Shown here in pieces: positions 26,001-35,919 of a DNA stretch of 64,000 nt (within the stretch, counting starts at the first letter, position 1; every line of letters begins with the position of its first letter). The stretch spans positions 186,001-250,000 of the forward strand of contig NZ_JAUSVX010000011.1 in assembly GCF_030814995.1 (NCBI RefSeq). Direction: 5' to 3'. Both the position numbers and the translations under genes were made by a program. The notes under the pieces are model-generated. The model worked only from the letters and a program-made list of their open reading frames with translations, did no database searches and had not been told where the DNA came from. This DNA comes from Labrys wisconsinensis. Lineage in GTDB: Bacteria; Pseudomonadota; Alphaproteobacteria; Rhizobiales; Labraceae.

Positions 26001-28361
26001 TCAGGCCGGCGCGGCGCGTCCGGCGCGCAGCCAGTGCAACGCCAGCGCCGCGGCCAGCAACGCCGCCCCGGCAGCGTCGGCACGGCCGTCGGCGGCGAGC
26101 AGCAGGGCGCCGCCGCCGGTGGCGAGGCAGCGCTCGACGGCGTTGACCGGGCGCAGGGCGTAGCCGGTAGCGCCCACCGACAGGCCCAGCAGCGCCAGGC
26201 AGGAGGTGAGCGTGGTGATGAGCACCGCGAGCCAGTCGATCGCCGTGATCGGCCAGTGTCCGTCCGGGGTCAGCATCAGCAGGCCGAGCCCGTTCGGCGT
26301 CAGGCAGAACATGAACGGCACCAGGAAGGCCGGCAGGGTGTATTTCCAGGCCTGCAGCATGGTGTTGAACGGCGTGCCGCCGGTGATGGCGGCGGCGGCG
26401 AAGGGGGCAAGCGCCGTCGGCGGCGAGACGTCGGCCAGCACGGCGTAGTAGAACATGAACATGTGCGCCGCCGCCTCGGGCACGCCGACATTGGTGAGCG
26501 CCGGCACCAGCATGACCGCGGCGATGATGTAGCTCGCCGTCACCGGCACGGCGGTGCCGAGCACCCACATGGCGACCGCCGCCAGCAGGATGACCGCGAG
26601 CCGGTCGCCGCCGCCGAGGGTGACGATGATCGAGGAGATGGTCAGGCCGAGGCCGGTGAGGTTGACCACCGAGACGATGATGCCGGCGCAGGCGCAGATC
26701 GCGCCGATGCCGAGCAGGGCGCGGGCGCCGTCCACCAGCGCCGCGATCATGCGCGTCGCCGCCGGGTCGGCCTCGCGGCCGGCGCGCCGGGCGAGCAGCG
26801 TCTGCACGCCCGAGGCGGCGACCGCCGCCGCCATGCCCCAGAACACCGCCACCGAGAGGCGGGCGTCGAAGAGGTTGCCGAGGCCGAGCCCGGCGGCGGC
26901 GCCGGAGCGGCCGGCGATCCACGCCGCCGCCCCGGCGGCCAGCCCCAAAACGAAGGCGGACGGCGTCACGAGGCGGCTGTGCGGCCGGATCATCGACAGG
27001 GCGAAGGCGATGGCGATCGACCAGAACACCGCCATGAAGGAGGTGAAGCCGAGCAGCAGGAACACGGCGATCGCGGCGAGGGAGAGGAAGTGGTAGCCCT
27101 CGCGCCGCGTCAGCTCCCACAGCGAGGCGTCGGAGGTCTTGACCGGCTTGACCCCGAGCTTGCGGGCATCCGCCTCGGTGGTCAGCCAGCAGGCGAGGTA
27201 GTAGAGCAGCGTCGGGATCGTGGCGTAGACCAGGATGTCGAGATAATCGACGTTGAGGTACTCGGCGATGATGAAGGCGGCCGCGCCCAGCGTCGGCGGC
27301 GACAAGGTGGCGCCGATCCCGGCCGCCGACAGCATGCCGCCGGCGACGTTGGGCGTGTAGCCGGAACGCCGCAGCATCGGCCAGGCGAGCGAGGCGATGG
27401 TCACGGTGGTGGCGACGCCGGAGCCCGAGACCGTGCCGAGCAGGAAGCCGGAGGTCACCACCGCCCGTCCGGGCGCGGAGGGCGAGGGGCGCTTGCCGAA
27501 CAGGGCGAAGGCCCAGTCGATGAAGAACTTGCCGGCCCCGCCCCGCTCCAGCACGGCGCCGTAGATGGTGAACAGGATGATGAAGCTGGAGGCGACGTCG
27601 AGCGGCGTCGAGAACAGGCCCTCCAGCGTCAGCGCGTTCTGGCCGATGATGCGCCCGAGCGAGAAGCCGCGATGGTCGAACGGTTCGGGCATCCATGGCC
27701 CGAAGCTGCAGTAGAGCAGGAAGGCGAGGGCGATCGCCGGCAGCACCCAGCCGACCGTGCGCCGGCTCGCCTCCAGCACGAACAGCATCAGCGCGCCGCC
27801 GAGCACCAGCTCCTCCGGCGTCGGCCGGGTCGGCCGTGCCTTGTAGTCGTCGATGGTCAGCGACAGGACCAGCGCCGTGGCAAGGGTGAGGCCGACCAGG
27901 ATCCAGTCGAGGGCACGGGTCTCGATCAGCACGCGGCTGCGGGTGGCGAAGGGGGCGAGGCCGAAGCACAGGGCGACCAGCGCCAGCTGGAGGCCGGCCC
28001 AGGGGCTGCGGCTGAAGATGCCGCTCTGCGCCGCCAGCGCCACGCAGCAGGCGACGCCGACGAGGCCGCAGAGCCATTCCTCCGGCGTCGCCGGCCGCGG
28101 CCGGTGCGGCTCCCCGCGCACGATGGGATAGAGCAGGAACACCAGCATCAGCACCACGGCGAGGAAGCTGACGCGGTAGACCGTGGTGTTGACGGAGAAC
28201 TGGGTCCAGTAGAGCGCATAGGCCGAGAGGGCGAACAGCGCGGCGGCGGTGAGCCAGCCGAGCCAGCCCGTCACCTTGGCGGCCGGCCCGCCCTCGTTGT
28301 CGGAAGAGAGCGTCTCCAGCTCCTCCTCGGTCAGCTCGACCCTGGTCTCGGTTTCGCGCAT
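26001..28361 (-). CDS. TRAP transporter fused permease (DctQ-DctM type)
   Basis: A 786-residue membrane protein with about 18 helices: a 4-helix small-subunit-like part joined to the DctM-type large subunit. This fused form typically works with TAXI-family binding proteins. Typical segments are PPTLGAAAFIIAEYLNVDYLDILVYATIP and PPTALAPFAAAAITGGTPFNTMLQAWKYTLPAFLVPF. The ATG at 28361 opens MRETETRVELTEEELE, a charged cytoplasmic N-terminus normal for the family; codons upstream run into the dispersed repeat at 28.5 kb. Sodium- or proton-driven import of a carboxylate is expected. The binding-protein gene lies 200 nt upstream on the same strand. Confidence 0.92.
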   Translation of the reverse strand: MRETETRVELTEEELETLSSDNEGGPAAKVTGWLGWLTAAALFALSAYALYWTQFSVNTTVYRVSFLAVVLMLVFLLYPIVRGEPHRPRPATPEEWLCGLVGVACCVALAAQSGIFSRSPWAGLQLALVALCFGLAPFATRSRVLIETRALDWILVGLTLATALVLSLTIDDYKARPTRPTPEELVLGGALMLFVLEASRRTVGWVLPAIALAFLLYCSFGPWMPEPFDHRGFSLGRIIGQNALTLEGLFSTPLDVASSFIILFTIYGAVLERGGAGKFFIDWAFALFGKRPSPSAPGRAVVTSGFLLGTVSGSGVATTVTIASLAWPMLRRSGYTPNVAGGMLSAAGIGATLSPPTLGAAAFIIAEYLNVDYLDILVYATIPTLLYYLACWLTTEADARKLGVKPVKTSDASLWELTRREGYHFLSLAAIAVFLLLGFTSFMAVFWSIAIAFALSMIRPHSRLVTPSAFVLGLAAGAAAWIAGRSGAAAGLGLGNLFDARLSVAVFWGMAAAVAASGVQTLLARRAGREADPAATRMIAALVDGARALLGIGAICACAGIIVSVVNLTGLGLTISSIIVTLGGGDRLAVILLAAVAMWVLGTAVPVTASYIIAAVMLVPALTNVGVPEAAAHMFMFYYAVLADVSPPTALAPFAAAAITGGTPFNTMLQAWKYTLPAFLVPFMFCLTPNGLGLLMLTPDGHWPITAIDWLAVLITTLTSCLALLGLSVGATGYALRPVNAVERCLATGGGALLLAADGRADAAGAALLAAALALHWLRAGRAAPA

Positions 28362-28494
28362 GGGGTGGGCCTGGCTTGGCAGGGGAGGGGAATGGCACTG
28401 CCTGGACCCAGGGAGCGCAACGCTTCGGAGGACATCTGCACTTGGCGGTGGAGCGAGACGCGACAGTTGCCGGCAAACGCGCGACGCCTGGGCC

Positions 28495-28523
28495 TTCCCT
28501 CCCCACAAGGGGGAGGGGAAAAG
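28495..28523. repeat. dispersed palindrome family A copy
   Basis: CTCCCC-ACAAG-GGGGAG with flanking imperfect pairing, the same core as the hairpins at 12.9 kb and 59.1 kb, in the 200-nt gap between the TAXI binding-protein gene and the TRAP permease gene. Here the loop is ACAAG and the outer arms pair poorly, so the copy is shorter. It splits one transport operon and could lower permease expression relative to the binding protein. Confidence 0.65.
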
Positions 28524-28561
28524 TCGGCGTTGCGCTCGATGCGGCTGCCGAAGGCTCCGCC

Positions 28562-29542
28562 CTATTTCAGAGCGCCCTTGGCCCTGTAATAGGCCTCCGC
28601 CGCCGGGTGGAACGGCACCGCCGTCTTCACGGCCGCGGTCGCCAGCGCCAGCTTGCGCGCCTCGGGATGGACCTTGTGGATCTCGTCGAGGTTGGCGAAC
28701 ATCCCGTCCAGGATGGTGGTGACGAGGCTGTCCTCGGCCTTGGTCGGCACGATCAGCACATTGGCGACGCCGAGGCCGGGCGTGTCGGCCGTCATGCCGG
28801 CATAAGCGGTCTTCGGCAGCAGGAAGGGCCGGTACTGGCCGGGATATTTCGTCTCGATGGCGGCGAGCTCGGCCTCGGTCGGGATGAAGGTGACGGATGG
28901 CTGGCCCGAGGTGGCGAGGTCGCGCACCGCCGCGGTCGGCACGCCGCCGATCCAGAAGAAGGCGGCGACCTTGCCGTCCTTGAGCGCGCCGACGGATTCG
29001 GCGACGCTGAGATTGTCGCGCGTCACGTCGGCCCGAGGGTCGAGGCCGGCGGCTTCCAGCACGCGGTCGGCGATGGACTCGGTCGAGGAGCCGGCCGAGC
29101 CGACGGAGACGCGCTTGCCCTTGAGGTCTGCGACGCGGGCGATGCCGGCGTCGCCGCTGGCGACGACGTGCAGGAAGGAATCGTAGAGCACGGCGAGGAC
29201 GCGGATGTCCTGCTTGCCGTCCGCGGCATAGGCGCCCTGGCCCTCGATGGCGTCATAGGCGGAATCGACGGTGGAGAAGCCGAGCTCGGCCTCGCCGGCA
29301 TGCAGGAGCTTGGCATTGTCGACCGAGCCGCCGGTGACCTGCGCCGTCGCCTGCAGGTTCGGCACACGCTCGGACAGGATCTTGGCGAGCCCGCCGCCAT
29401 AGGGATAGAAGACGCCGCCGGTGCCGCCGGTGACGATCACCATGCGGATGCGCGACTGCGCCAGAGCAAAGGGTGGAAAAGCGAGAGCGGCGCCGGCTCC
29501 GAGCGCGAGCACGGAGCGACGGCTGACGATGACGTCCGACAT
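28562..29542 (-). CDS. TAXI family TRAP transporter solute-binding protein
   Basis: A 326-residue exported binding protein. The N-terminus VSRRSVLALGAGAALAFPPFALAQS is a signal peptide with a twin arginine, possibly Tat-dependent. The mature sequence starts with VIVTGGTGGVFYPYGGGLAKIL, the hallmark of the TAXI (TRAP-associated extracytoplasmic immunogenic) family, and has VTGGSVDNAKLLHAGEAELGFS. ATG at 29542 has GGGGAGG upstream. It feeds the fused permease 200 nt downstream. TAXI ligands include glutamate and dicarboxylates in some characterised cases; the ligand here is unknown. Confidence 0.92.
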   Translation of the reverse strand: MSDVIVSRRSVLALGAGAALAFPPFALAQSRIRMVIVTGGTGGVFYPYGGGLAKILSERVPNLQATAQVTGGSVDNAKLLHAGEAELGFSTVDSAYDAIEGQGAYAADGKQDIRVLAVLYDSFLHVVASGDAGIARVADLKGKRVSVGSAGSSTESIADRVLEAAGLDPRADVTRDNLSVAESVGALKDGKVAAFFWIGGVPTAAVRDLATSGQPSVTFIPTEAELAAIETKYPGQYRPFLLPKTAYAGMTADTPGLGVANVLIVPTKAEDSLVTTILDGMFANLDEIHKVHPEARKLALATAAVKTAVPFHPAAEAYYRAKGALK

Positions 29543-29727
29543 GTGGTGCCTCCCCAGGCTGATGTGATGCCGCTCTTGCCGGCGGCTTGCCTCGCAGGGG
29601 ATCATAGGGCCGGGTCGGCGCGCCGCAAGCCGGAGCTTGGTCTTGCTCCGGGCGGACCCCGCGTCGCGGCTTGACGGGCGACCGGCCGCTCCGCATCGTC
29701 GCAGCCCACCGCATCGGAAGGCAGGCC

Positions 29728-31866
29728 ATGGCAGCAGATTTCCCGGTCGTCCACCTCGCCGGACCCGGCTCCTCGCTGCTCGTCGGCCTGCCCGAGCGCG
29801 GCATGCCGCCGATCCTCGGCTGGTCCCGGCGCGCCCATCGCGCGCCGGCGGGGCTGCAGGCGGCTGCGGTTCTGGCGGCGCGGGGCGGGCGGCCCAACAG
29901 CGTCGACGGGCCGGCGCCGCCGGCGGCGGTGCTGCTGCCGACCGGGGCGCTCGGCAACCCGTCCTGGCCGGCGATCCAGGGCCATCGCGACGGGCGCGAC
30001 TGGACCCTCGAGTTCCGCGACTGGACGGCGGAGGAGCGCCCCGGCGCCGCGGTGCTGCGCGCCACCGATCCGGTGGCCCGTGTCGCGCTCGCCGTCGAGC
30101 TCGCCATGTCAGCCGGCGACGTCCTCACCATGCGCGTGTGCCTGACCAACGGGGGGGAGACGCCCTACCAGCTCGACCGCTGCATGGCCGGCACCATGCT
30201 GGTCGACGCGGCGGCCGGGGACGTGCTGAGCTTCGAGGGCGCCTGGTGCCGCGAGTTCCACCAGCGCCGCGACCGGCTGGGCGCTGCGGTCTGGCTGCAG
30301 GAGAACCGGCGCGGGCGCACCTCGCACGACCGTTCGCCGACGCTGGTGCTCGCCGCGGCCGAGGAGCCCGGCCTCGCCTACGGCCTGCATCTGGGCTGGA
30401 GCGGCAACCATGTCCTGGCGATCGACCGGCTCGACGACGGCCGCCGCCTGGTGCATGCCGGCGAGTGGTTCGAGCCCGGCGAGATGCGCCTCGCCCCCGG
30501 CGAGGCCTATGAGAGCCCGACCGTGCACATGCTGGCGCGGCCCGACGGCGTCGAGGGTATCGCCCGCGGCCTTGCCGCCCATGTCCGCGCCGATGTCCTC
30601 ACCTGGCCGGGCGGGGCGATGACGCCGCGGCCGGTGATCCTCAACACCTGGGAGGGCACCTATTTCAGCCAAGAGGTCGAGACCCTGAAGGCGCAGGCCA
30701 GCGCCGCCGCGGCGCTCGGCGTCGAGCGCTTCGTGGTCGACGACGGCTGGTTCGGCCGGCGCGACGACGACGGCTCCTCCCTCGGCGACTGGACCGTCGA
30801 CCGGCGCAAATATCCCGACGGGCTGAAGCCGCTGGTCGACCACGTCACCGGCCTCGGCATGGCGTTCGGCCTCTGGCTCGAGCCGGAGATGGTCAGCCCG
30901 GAGTCCGACCTCCACCGCGCCCATCCCGACTGGGCGCTGCAGGTGCAAGGCCGGCCGCTGCTCACCGCCCGCCGCCAGCTGGTGCTCGACCTGACGCGCG
31001 CGGACGTCTTCGACCATGTCTTCGGCTGCGTCGACGCGCTCCTGTCGGAGCTGGCGATCGTCCACATCAAATGGGACATGAACCGCGACCTCGCCGCCGC
31101 CGGCGATCGCGCCGGCCGGCCGGCGGCCGCGCGGCGGACGCGGGCAGCCTATGCCCTCATCGACAAGGTGCGGGCGGCGCATCCGCGGGTGGAGATCGAG
31201 AACTGCTCCGGCGGGGGCGGGCGCATCGACTACGGCATCCTGGCCCGCACCCATCGCAGCTGGCTGTCGGACTGCACCGATCCGGTCGAGCGCCTGGAGA
31301 TCCAGGCCGGTGCCGCGCTGTTCCTGCCGCCGGAGGTGATGGGCTGCGACATCTCTCCCTCGCCCAACCATCTGACCGGCCGGGCGCACGATCTCGCCTT
31401 CCGGGCGCTCGTCGCCATGGAGGGGCATCTCGGCATCGAGCTCGACCCCCTCAAGCTCGCGGAGGGCGAACGCGCCGAGCTGGCGGGCTGGATCGCGCTC
31501 TACAAGCGGCTGCGCCCGGTGCTGCACGGGGCCGGCACGCGCTTTCGCCAGCCGGTCCGCGACGGCCGGCACGTCTACGGCGTGGTCGACAACGCCGCCG
31601 GGCGGATCCTCGTCTTCGTCGCCGAGGCGCGGCTGATGCTGCGCGAGGCGCCGCCGCCGGTGCGCATCGCCGGCGCCGATCCCGCCCGGGCCTGGCGGGT
31701 GGCCGGCGTCCACCCCGCCGCCGAGCTCGGCCGTTTCTCGGCGGCGCAGAAGCCGGTGTTCACCGGCGAGCGCGCGGTCGGCGGCGACGATCTCGCCATC
31801 ATCGGCCTGCCCGTGCCGATGCTCGGCCCGGAAGCGGCGGTGCTGATCGAGCTGGAGGCGGAGTAA
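29728..31866 (+). CDS. alpha-galactosidase, glycoside hydrolase family 36
   Basis: A 712-residue GH36 enzyme with an N-terminal beta-sandwich, a central TIM barrel (about residues 310-620) and a C-terminal sheet domain. The nucleophile Asp is in IKWDMNRD, the acid/base Asp in SWLSDCTDPVERL, and the substrate loop in VVDDGWFGRRDDD and GLWLEPEMVSPESDL. It hydrolyses terminal alpha-galactosides such as melibiose and raffinose. ATG at 29728 has GGAAGGCAGG upstream; an earlier TTG at 29671 is open but poor. No signal peptide, so cytoplasmic. No galactoside transporter is adjacent. Confidence 0.93.
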   Translation: MAADFPVVHLAGPGSSLLVGLPERGMPPILGWSRRAHRAPAGLQAAAVLAARGGRPNSVDGPAPPAAVLLPTGALGNPSWPAIQGHRDGRDWTLEFRDWTAEERPGAAVLRATDPVARVALAVELAMSAGDVLTMRVCLTNGGETPYQLDRCMAGTMLVDAAAGDVLSFEGAWCREFHQRRDRLGAAVWLQENRRGRTSHDRSPTLVLAAAEEPGLAYGLHLGWSGNHVLAIDRLDDGRRLVHAGEWFEPGEMRLAPGEAYESPTVHMLARPDGVEGIARGLAAHVRADVLTWPGGAMTPRPVILNTWEGTYFSQEVETLKAQASAAAALGVERFVVDDGWFGRRDDDGSSLGDWTVDRRKYPDGLKPLVDHVTGLGMAFGLWLEPEMVSPESDLHRAHPDWALQVQGRPLLTARRQLVLDLTRADVFDHVFGCVDALLSELAIVHIKWDMNRDLAAAGDRAGRPAAARRTRAAYALIDKVRAAHPRVEIENCSGGGGRIDYGILARTHRSWLSDCTDPVERLEIQAGAALFLPPEVMGCDISPSPNHLTGRAHDLAFRALVAMEGHLGIELDPLKLAEGERAELAGWIALYKRLRPVLHGAGTRFRQPVRDGRHVYGVVDNAAGRILVFVAEARLMLREAPPPVRIAGADPARAWRVAGVHPAAELGRFSAAQKPVFTGERAVGGDDLAIIGLPVPMLGPEAAVLIELEAE

Positions 31867-31973
31867 CCCACGGCAGCGACGGCGCTCGTCTCATTCCCTC
31901 CATCCCTGTTCCTCCTGATCATTCCGCCGTTCCTGACGCTGGGTTATCATGCCCGGACCAGGGAGGATCCGCG

Positions 31974-34685
31974 ATGCCGCACCACCTATGCCGGGTGCTC
32001 GCCATGGCCGCGTGGCTGGCCGCGCCGGTGCCCCTCGCCCGCGCCGCAGCGGATCAGCTGCTGCCGGAGGCCGCGCTGGCGGCGATCAAGGCCTGCGATG
32101 CCGGTGCGGCCGTGCCGCTCGACTCCGGGGCCAAGGCGCCGCCGGTCTGGGACGCGGAGCTCATGCCGGCCGATTTCGACTTCACCAAGCTGAAGCCGCT
32201 GGCGCTGGCCTGCGCCGAGGCGGAGCGCGCCGCGCCCGGGGACAAGCGCCTGCAATTGCAGATGCTGCGCATCCAGATCGTCATCGGCGGCCAGGAGACG
32301 GCGGCCTTCGTCCCCTTGCTGCGGCCCTTCGCCGAGGGCGGCAGTGCCGAGGCGAAGTATCTCCTGTTCCGGCTGTTCGAGCGCTTCGATGGAGGGCCGG
32401 ACGCCGATCGGCTCGGCCTTTCGCGGGCGGAGGCGCTGGTCGGGCTGGAGCAGGCGGCGTCGGCCGGCCATCTCGAGGCGCTGGCGACGCTGTTCTCGCA
32501 ATATCGCCACGGCCCGCTCTATCGCCGCGACGCCGCCAAGGCCCTCGCGGTGGCGCGCCAGGTCGCGGCCCTGCCGCCGGGGCCCTGGCCGCCCGGGCGC
32601 TATGAGAGCGCGATACGCGCCTTCATGCCCCGGGCGGCGTCGGAGCTGGTGCTGCTCGGCGACGGCTTTCCCGCCGCCGAGCAGGCCGCCGCCTTCACCG
32701 CCCTGGAGGGTGTGGTCGCCTCGGGCGACAGCGGCGTGGCCCTGGCGGTCGCCGCGGCTCTCCGCCACGGCCGCGGCACGGCCAAGGATCCGGTGAAGGC
32801 CCGGGCGCTGCTGCAGCAGCGGGCCGACGCCGGCGACGCCCATGTCGTGCCGGCCCTGGCCGCAATGATGGCCGAAGGCGAGGGGGGACCCGTCGACGGC
32901 AAGGGCGCGATCGCGCTGCTGCGCGGCGACCGCGAAAAATATGTCGCCGATGCCGGGCCGGTGCTGGCAGGCCTGCTGCTCGACAACCGCTTCGTCGGGC
33001 GCCAGCCGCAGGAAGCGGCCCGCGTCCTGTTCCGCAGCGGCGATATCGACGCCGCCATCCGGCTCGTGGACCTGGTGATCGACGATCACCCGACGCTCGA
33101 CTATCCAGCCGGCCTCGTCGACCGGCTCACGGCCGCCGCGACCGTGGACGAGCCCGGCGCCGCCCTGGCGCTGGCGCGGCTGAAGATCTTCGGACCCGCT
33201 CCCTTCACCGATGTCGACGGCGGCCGTCGCCTGCTGCAGCCGCTGGCCGACAAGGGGGATCGCGCCGCGCTCTATCTGCTGGCCGGCACGCAATATGCCG
33301 GCCTGGACTCGAACACCGAGAGGCCGTCCCGCCGCGACGGCGGCCTCGACGACCCGGCGCTGAAGGCCCTGATCGCCGACGGCATCGCCCGCAAGGAGGC
33401 GCCGGCCTTCCTGCTCCAGGCCAAGCTGCAGCGCCAGGGCGTGCTCTATCCCCAGGACGACCAGACCGCGACGGCCAACCTGACCAGTGCCGCCAATCTC
33501 GGCAGCGTCGAAGCCATGGTGCTGCTGGGCGAGGCCTATGACGAGGGCCTGGGCGTGGCCAAGAACCCGCGCGAGCGCGTGCATGCCTGGCGCGAGGCGG
33601 CCCGGCGCGGCTCGCTCGACGCCCGCGAGCGGCTGGCCGGCGCCTTCACCTTCGACGGCTTCGACAAGCTGGTGACCCTGCGCGAGGGCGTCACCGAGCG
33701 CATCGCGCTCGCCGTCAATGCCGGGACCCTGGCCGCGCGCGGGTTCGGCCCCAGCGGCGCCGAGATCGCCTTCGCCGGCCTGTTCTCCGGCAGCCGCGCC
33801 AACGACGCTGGCACGACCGCCCTGGCGCACGCGGTGCTGGACGCCTTCCGCCTCGCCCCGGTCGGGCTGGACGAGGCGGTGCTCGTCCCGACCCTCAAGG
33901 CTCTCCCGGACGAGATCAGGGTCGAGATGGAGCGCATCCTCCACCAAGAGGGCTTCTACGCCTGCGAGCCGCAGGGCTTCTGGGGCCCCGACGCCCGCAA
34001 GGCGCTCGCCGCCTGGGTCGACGCCAAGGGGCCGCTGCCGGACGAGGCCGATCCGCAAGCGGCGACGCCGGCGGCGCTGTCCGGCGGGCTGCCGGCGGAC
34101 ATCGTCGATCGGGTGCGGGCACGGACGCAGCAGGCCGCCCAGACGGTGAGGTCCAAGGCGGAGCGCCGCGTGGTGATCCAGGCGCTGAACAGCCTGGCGC
34201 GCTACGGCGACGTCGCATCGCGCTGGGCGCTGGTCTCCAACTACCACCAGGCCGATTTCGTCCGCAACGTGGTCACGCCGGAGGAGGTGACGCGCTATGC
34301 GCTCGACCTGATGGTCCGCCGGCCAGACGGCATCGACAAGCTGGACTTTGCCGTCACCTTCGACGTGACGCAGATGATGCAGGACCACAAGATCGGCACT
34401 TTCGGCACGGCTTTCGTCGCTGCCCTGCGTGACACGCCGGCCTTGCAGGACCCGCTCACCCTGGGCGGGCTGATGCAGCAGCTGGTCCTCGCTCCCGGTG
34501 CCTGCGACGCGGTGCGCGAGGCGGCGCAGCACGCCGGCGCCAAAAAGCTCGGCGAGGACGGCTGCGACGAGACCTCGCGAACGGCGCTGATCGCGCTCGC
34601 CAAGGCGAGGGGGCCGGCCGGCGTGGAGGAGGCGGCGCGCCGGAAGGGGGCGGCGGAGGTGGCGGCGCTGGACAAGGGAAAGTAG
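31974..34685 (+). CDS. large exported Sel1-repeat protein
   Basis: A 903-residue protein with signal peptide MPHHLCRVLAMAAWLAAPVPLARA. Much of the length (about 100-590) is helical Sel1/TPR-like repeat; clear units are GDSGVALAVAAALRHGRGTAKDPVKAR and SVEAMVLLGEAYDEGLGVAKNPRERVHAW. Near residue 660 the piece EGFYACEPQGFWGPDARKAL looks like a single peptidoglycan-binding-type or degenerate repeat motif. The last 200 residues are helical and unassigned. Sel1 proteins serve as scaffolds in envelope signalling or polysaccharide export (AlgK type). GGGAGG 7 nt upstream fixes ATG 31974. No partner genes adjoin it. Function unknown. Confidence 0.8.
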   Translation: MPHHLCRVLAMAAWLAAPVPLARAAADQLLPEAALAAIKACDAGAAVPLDSGAKAPPVWDAELMPADFDFTKLKPLALACAEAERAAPGDKRLQLQMLRIQIVIGGQETAAFVPLLRPFAEGGSAEAKYLLFRLFERFDGGPDADRLGLSRAEALVGLEQAASAGHLEALATLFSQYRHGPLYRRDAAKALAVARQVAALPPGPWPPGRYESAIRAFMPRAASELVLLGDGFPAAEQAAAFTALEGVVASGDSGVALAVAAALRHGRGTAKDPVKARALLQQRADAGDAHVVPALAAMMAEGEGGPVDGKGAIALLRGDREKYVADAGPVLAGLLLDNRFVGRQPQEAARVLFRSGDIDAAIRLVDLVIDDHPTLDYPAGLVDRLTAAATVDEPGAALALARLKIFGPAPFTDVDGGRRLLQPLADKGDRAALYLLAGTQYAGLDSNTERPSRRDGGLDDPALKALIADGIARKEAPAFLLQAKLQRQGVLYPQDDQTATANLTSAANLGSVEAMVLLGEAYDEGLGVAKNPRERVHAWREAARRGSLDARERLAGAFTFDGFDKLVTLREGVTERIALAVNAGTLAARGFGPSGAEIAFAGLFSGSRANDAGTTALAHAVLDAFRLAPVGLDEAVLVPTLKALPDEIRVEMERILHQEGFYACEPQGFWGPDARKALAAWVDAKGPLPDEADPQAATPAALSGGLPADIVDRVRARTQQAAQTVRSKAERRVVIQALNSLARYGDVASRWALVSNYHQADFVRNVVTPEEVTRYALDLMVRRPDGIDKLDFAVTFDVTQMMQDHKIGTFGTAFVAALRDTPALQDPLTLGGLMQQLVLAPGACDAVREAAQHAGAKKLGEDGCDETSRTALIALAKARGPAGVEEAARRKGAAEVAALDKGK

Positions 34686-34728
34686 GGACCGGAGCGCCTG
34701 CGCCGCTTCGGTCTTCCGCGCATCAGGG

Positions 34729-35919
34729 CTACCGGGCCTGCGCCGGCGTGCCGCGCCTGGCTCGCGGCGCGGCGAGGTGAAAGACCCCGAGCATGACGGG
34801 GCAGGCGAGAAGGACCGCCGCGCCGAAGTCGAGCGCCGCGCCGACATTGCCGGCCCGGACGGCGATCTCCCCGCCGAGCAGCGGCCCGATCAGCATGCCG
34901 GCATAGTAGATCGTGAAGAACAGGCCCATGCCGACGGCCCGGTCCTGCGGGGCGAGCACGCGTGCCGGCAGGCTCATGATCGCCCCGGCCGGCAGGCCGG
35001 CGACGATGCCGAGCGCAAGAACGACGGGAAGCACCGATCCGCACCGGGGCAGCAGGATCAGCAGCGCCGCGAAGGCGAGGCAGCCTGCGCAGAGGATGGC
35101 GCCGCCACGCCCGCTCCGGTCGGCCAGGCGGCCGCCCAGCGGCACCGACAGGAGCACGAGCCACAGGACGAGGCTGACGAGCGAGCCGGGGATCGCGCCG
35201 GACCAGCCGCGTTCGGCGAGCATTGCCGGACCGAAGCTGAACACCATGGCGAGGCCGATGTTGTAGAGGCTCCAGAGCGAGCCCGCGGCGAGAACGGCAC
35301 CGGCCTCGGGAACGGCGAGGGCGCCGTGCCCGCCGGCAGGGGCGGCGACCGGTCCCGGGGGCGAGCGGTAGGCGCCGGCGACCAGGCCGGCGGCGATCGC
35401 GATCAGGCCGATGACGCTCGCGTGGACCGCGCCGAGCCCGAAGGCCAGCCCCATCGGCGGGAGAATCAGCAGGGCCAGGGCGAGGCCGGCGGGCCAGGAG
35501 CCGACGAAAATCGCCATGGCCGTGGCGATGGCGCGGCCGGCGAACCAGTCCGCGATCATCTTCGCGGTCAGGACGTTGAGGAGGACGCCGCCTGTGCCGG
35601 CGACGAGGCGCCCGAGGATCTGCACGGCCCATGCGGGCGAGGCTGCCGCCAGGATCTCGCCGGCCAGCATCAGCGCCAGTCCGGCCAAGACCACCGTCTT
35701 GTCGCCGAAGCGGCGGCCGAGGGCGCCCCCCGGCCAGGCGAGGACCATGCCCGGGGCGAGATAGAGGCCGATGAGGAGGCCGAGATCCGCGAGGTCCGTG
35801 CCGATGGTCCTGCCGAGCTCCGGGGCAAGGGCCGCAACGCTCTGGAACTGGAAGGCCATCGCCGCCCGCGCGACGAAGAGCACGGCCAGGATCGTCCAGC
35901 GACGGTCCGGCCCCGTCAT
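34729..35919 (-). CDS. MFS transporter (CynX/NimT-like)
   Basis: A 396-residue major facilitator with 12 predicted helices. The loop 2-3 signature appears as GGALGRRFGDKTVVLAG and the second-half equivalent as GGRLADRSGRGGAIL. It resembles the small-molecule permease group containing CynX and NimT. ATG at 35919 overlaps the stop of the upstream flavoenzyme gene by 4 nt, so the two are co-translated. It is therefore likely to move a substrate or product of that enzyme. Direction and solute are not known. Confidence 0.88.
   Translation of the reverse strand: MTGPDRRWTILAVLFVARAAMAFQFQSVAALAPELGRTIGTDLADLGLLIGLYLAPGMVLAWPGGALGRRFGDKTVVLAGLALMLAGEILAAASPAWAVQILGRLVAGTGGVLLNVLTAKMIADWFAGRAIATAMAIFVGSWPAGLALALLILPPMGLAFGLGAVHASVIGLIAIAAGLVAGAYRSPPGPVAAPAGGHGALAVPEAGAVLAAGSLWSLYNIGLAMVFSFGPAMLAERGWSGAIPGSLVSLVLWLVLLSVPLGGRLADRSGRGGAILCAGCLAFAALLILLPRCGSVLPVVLALGIVAGLPAGAIMSLPARVLAPQDRAVGMGLFFTIYYAGMLIGPLLGGEIAVRAGNVGAALDFGAAVLLACPVMLGVFHLAAPRARRGTPAQAR

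Noticed and set aside
29671-29727. TTG start for the alpha-galactosidase
   Set aside because: The ATG at 29728 has a strong GGAAGGCAGG ribosome-binding site and the upstream residues have no family similarity.
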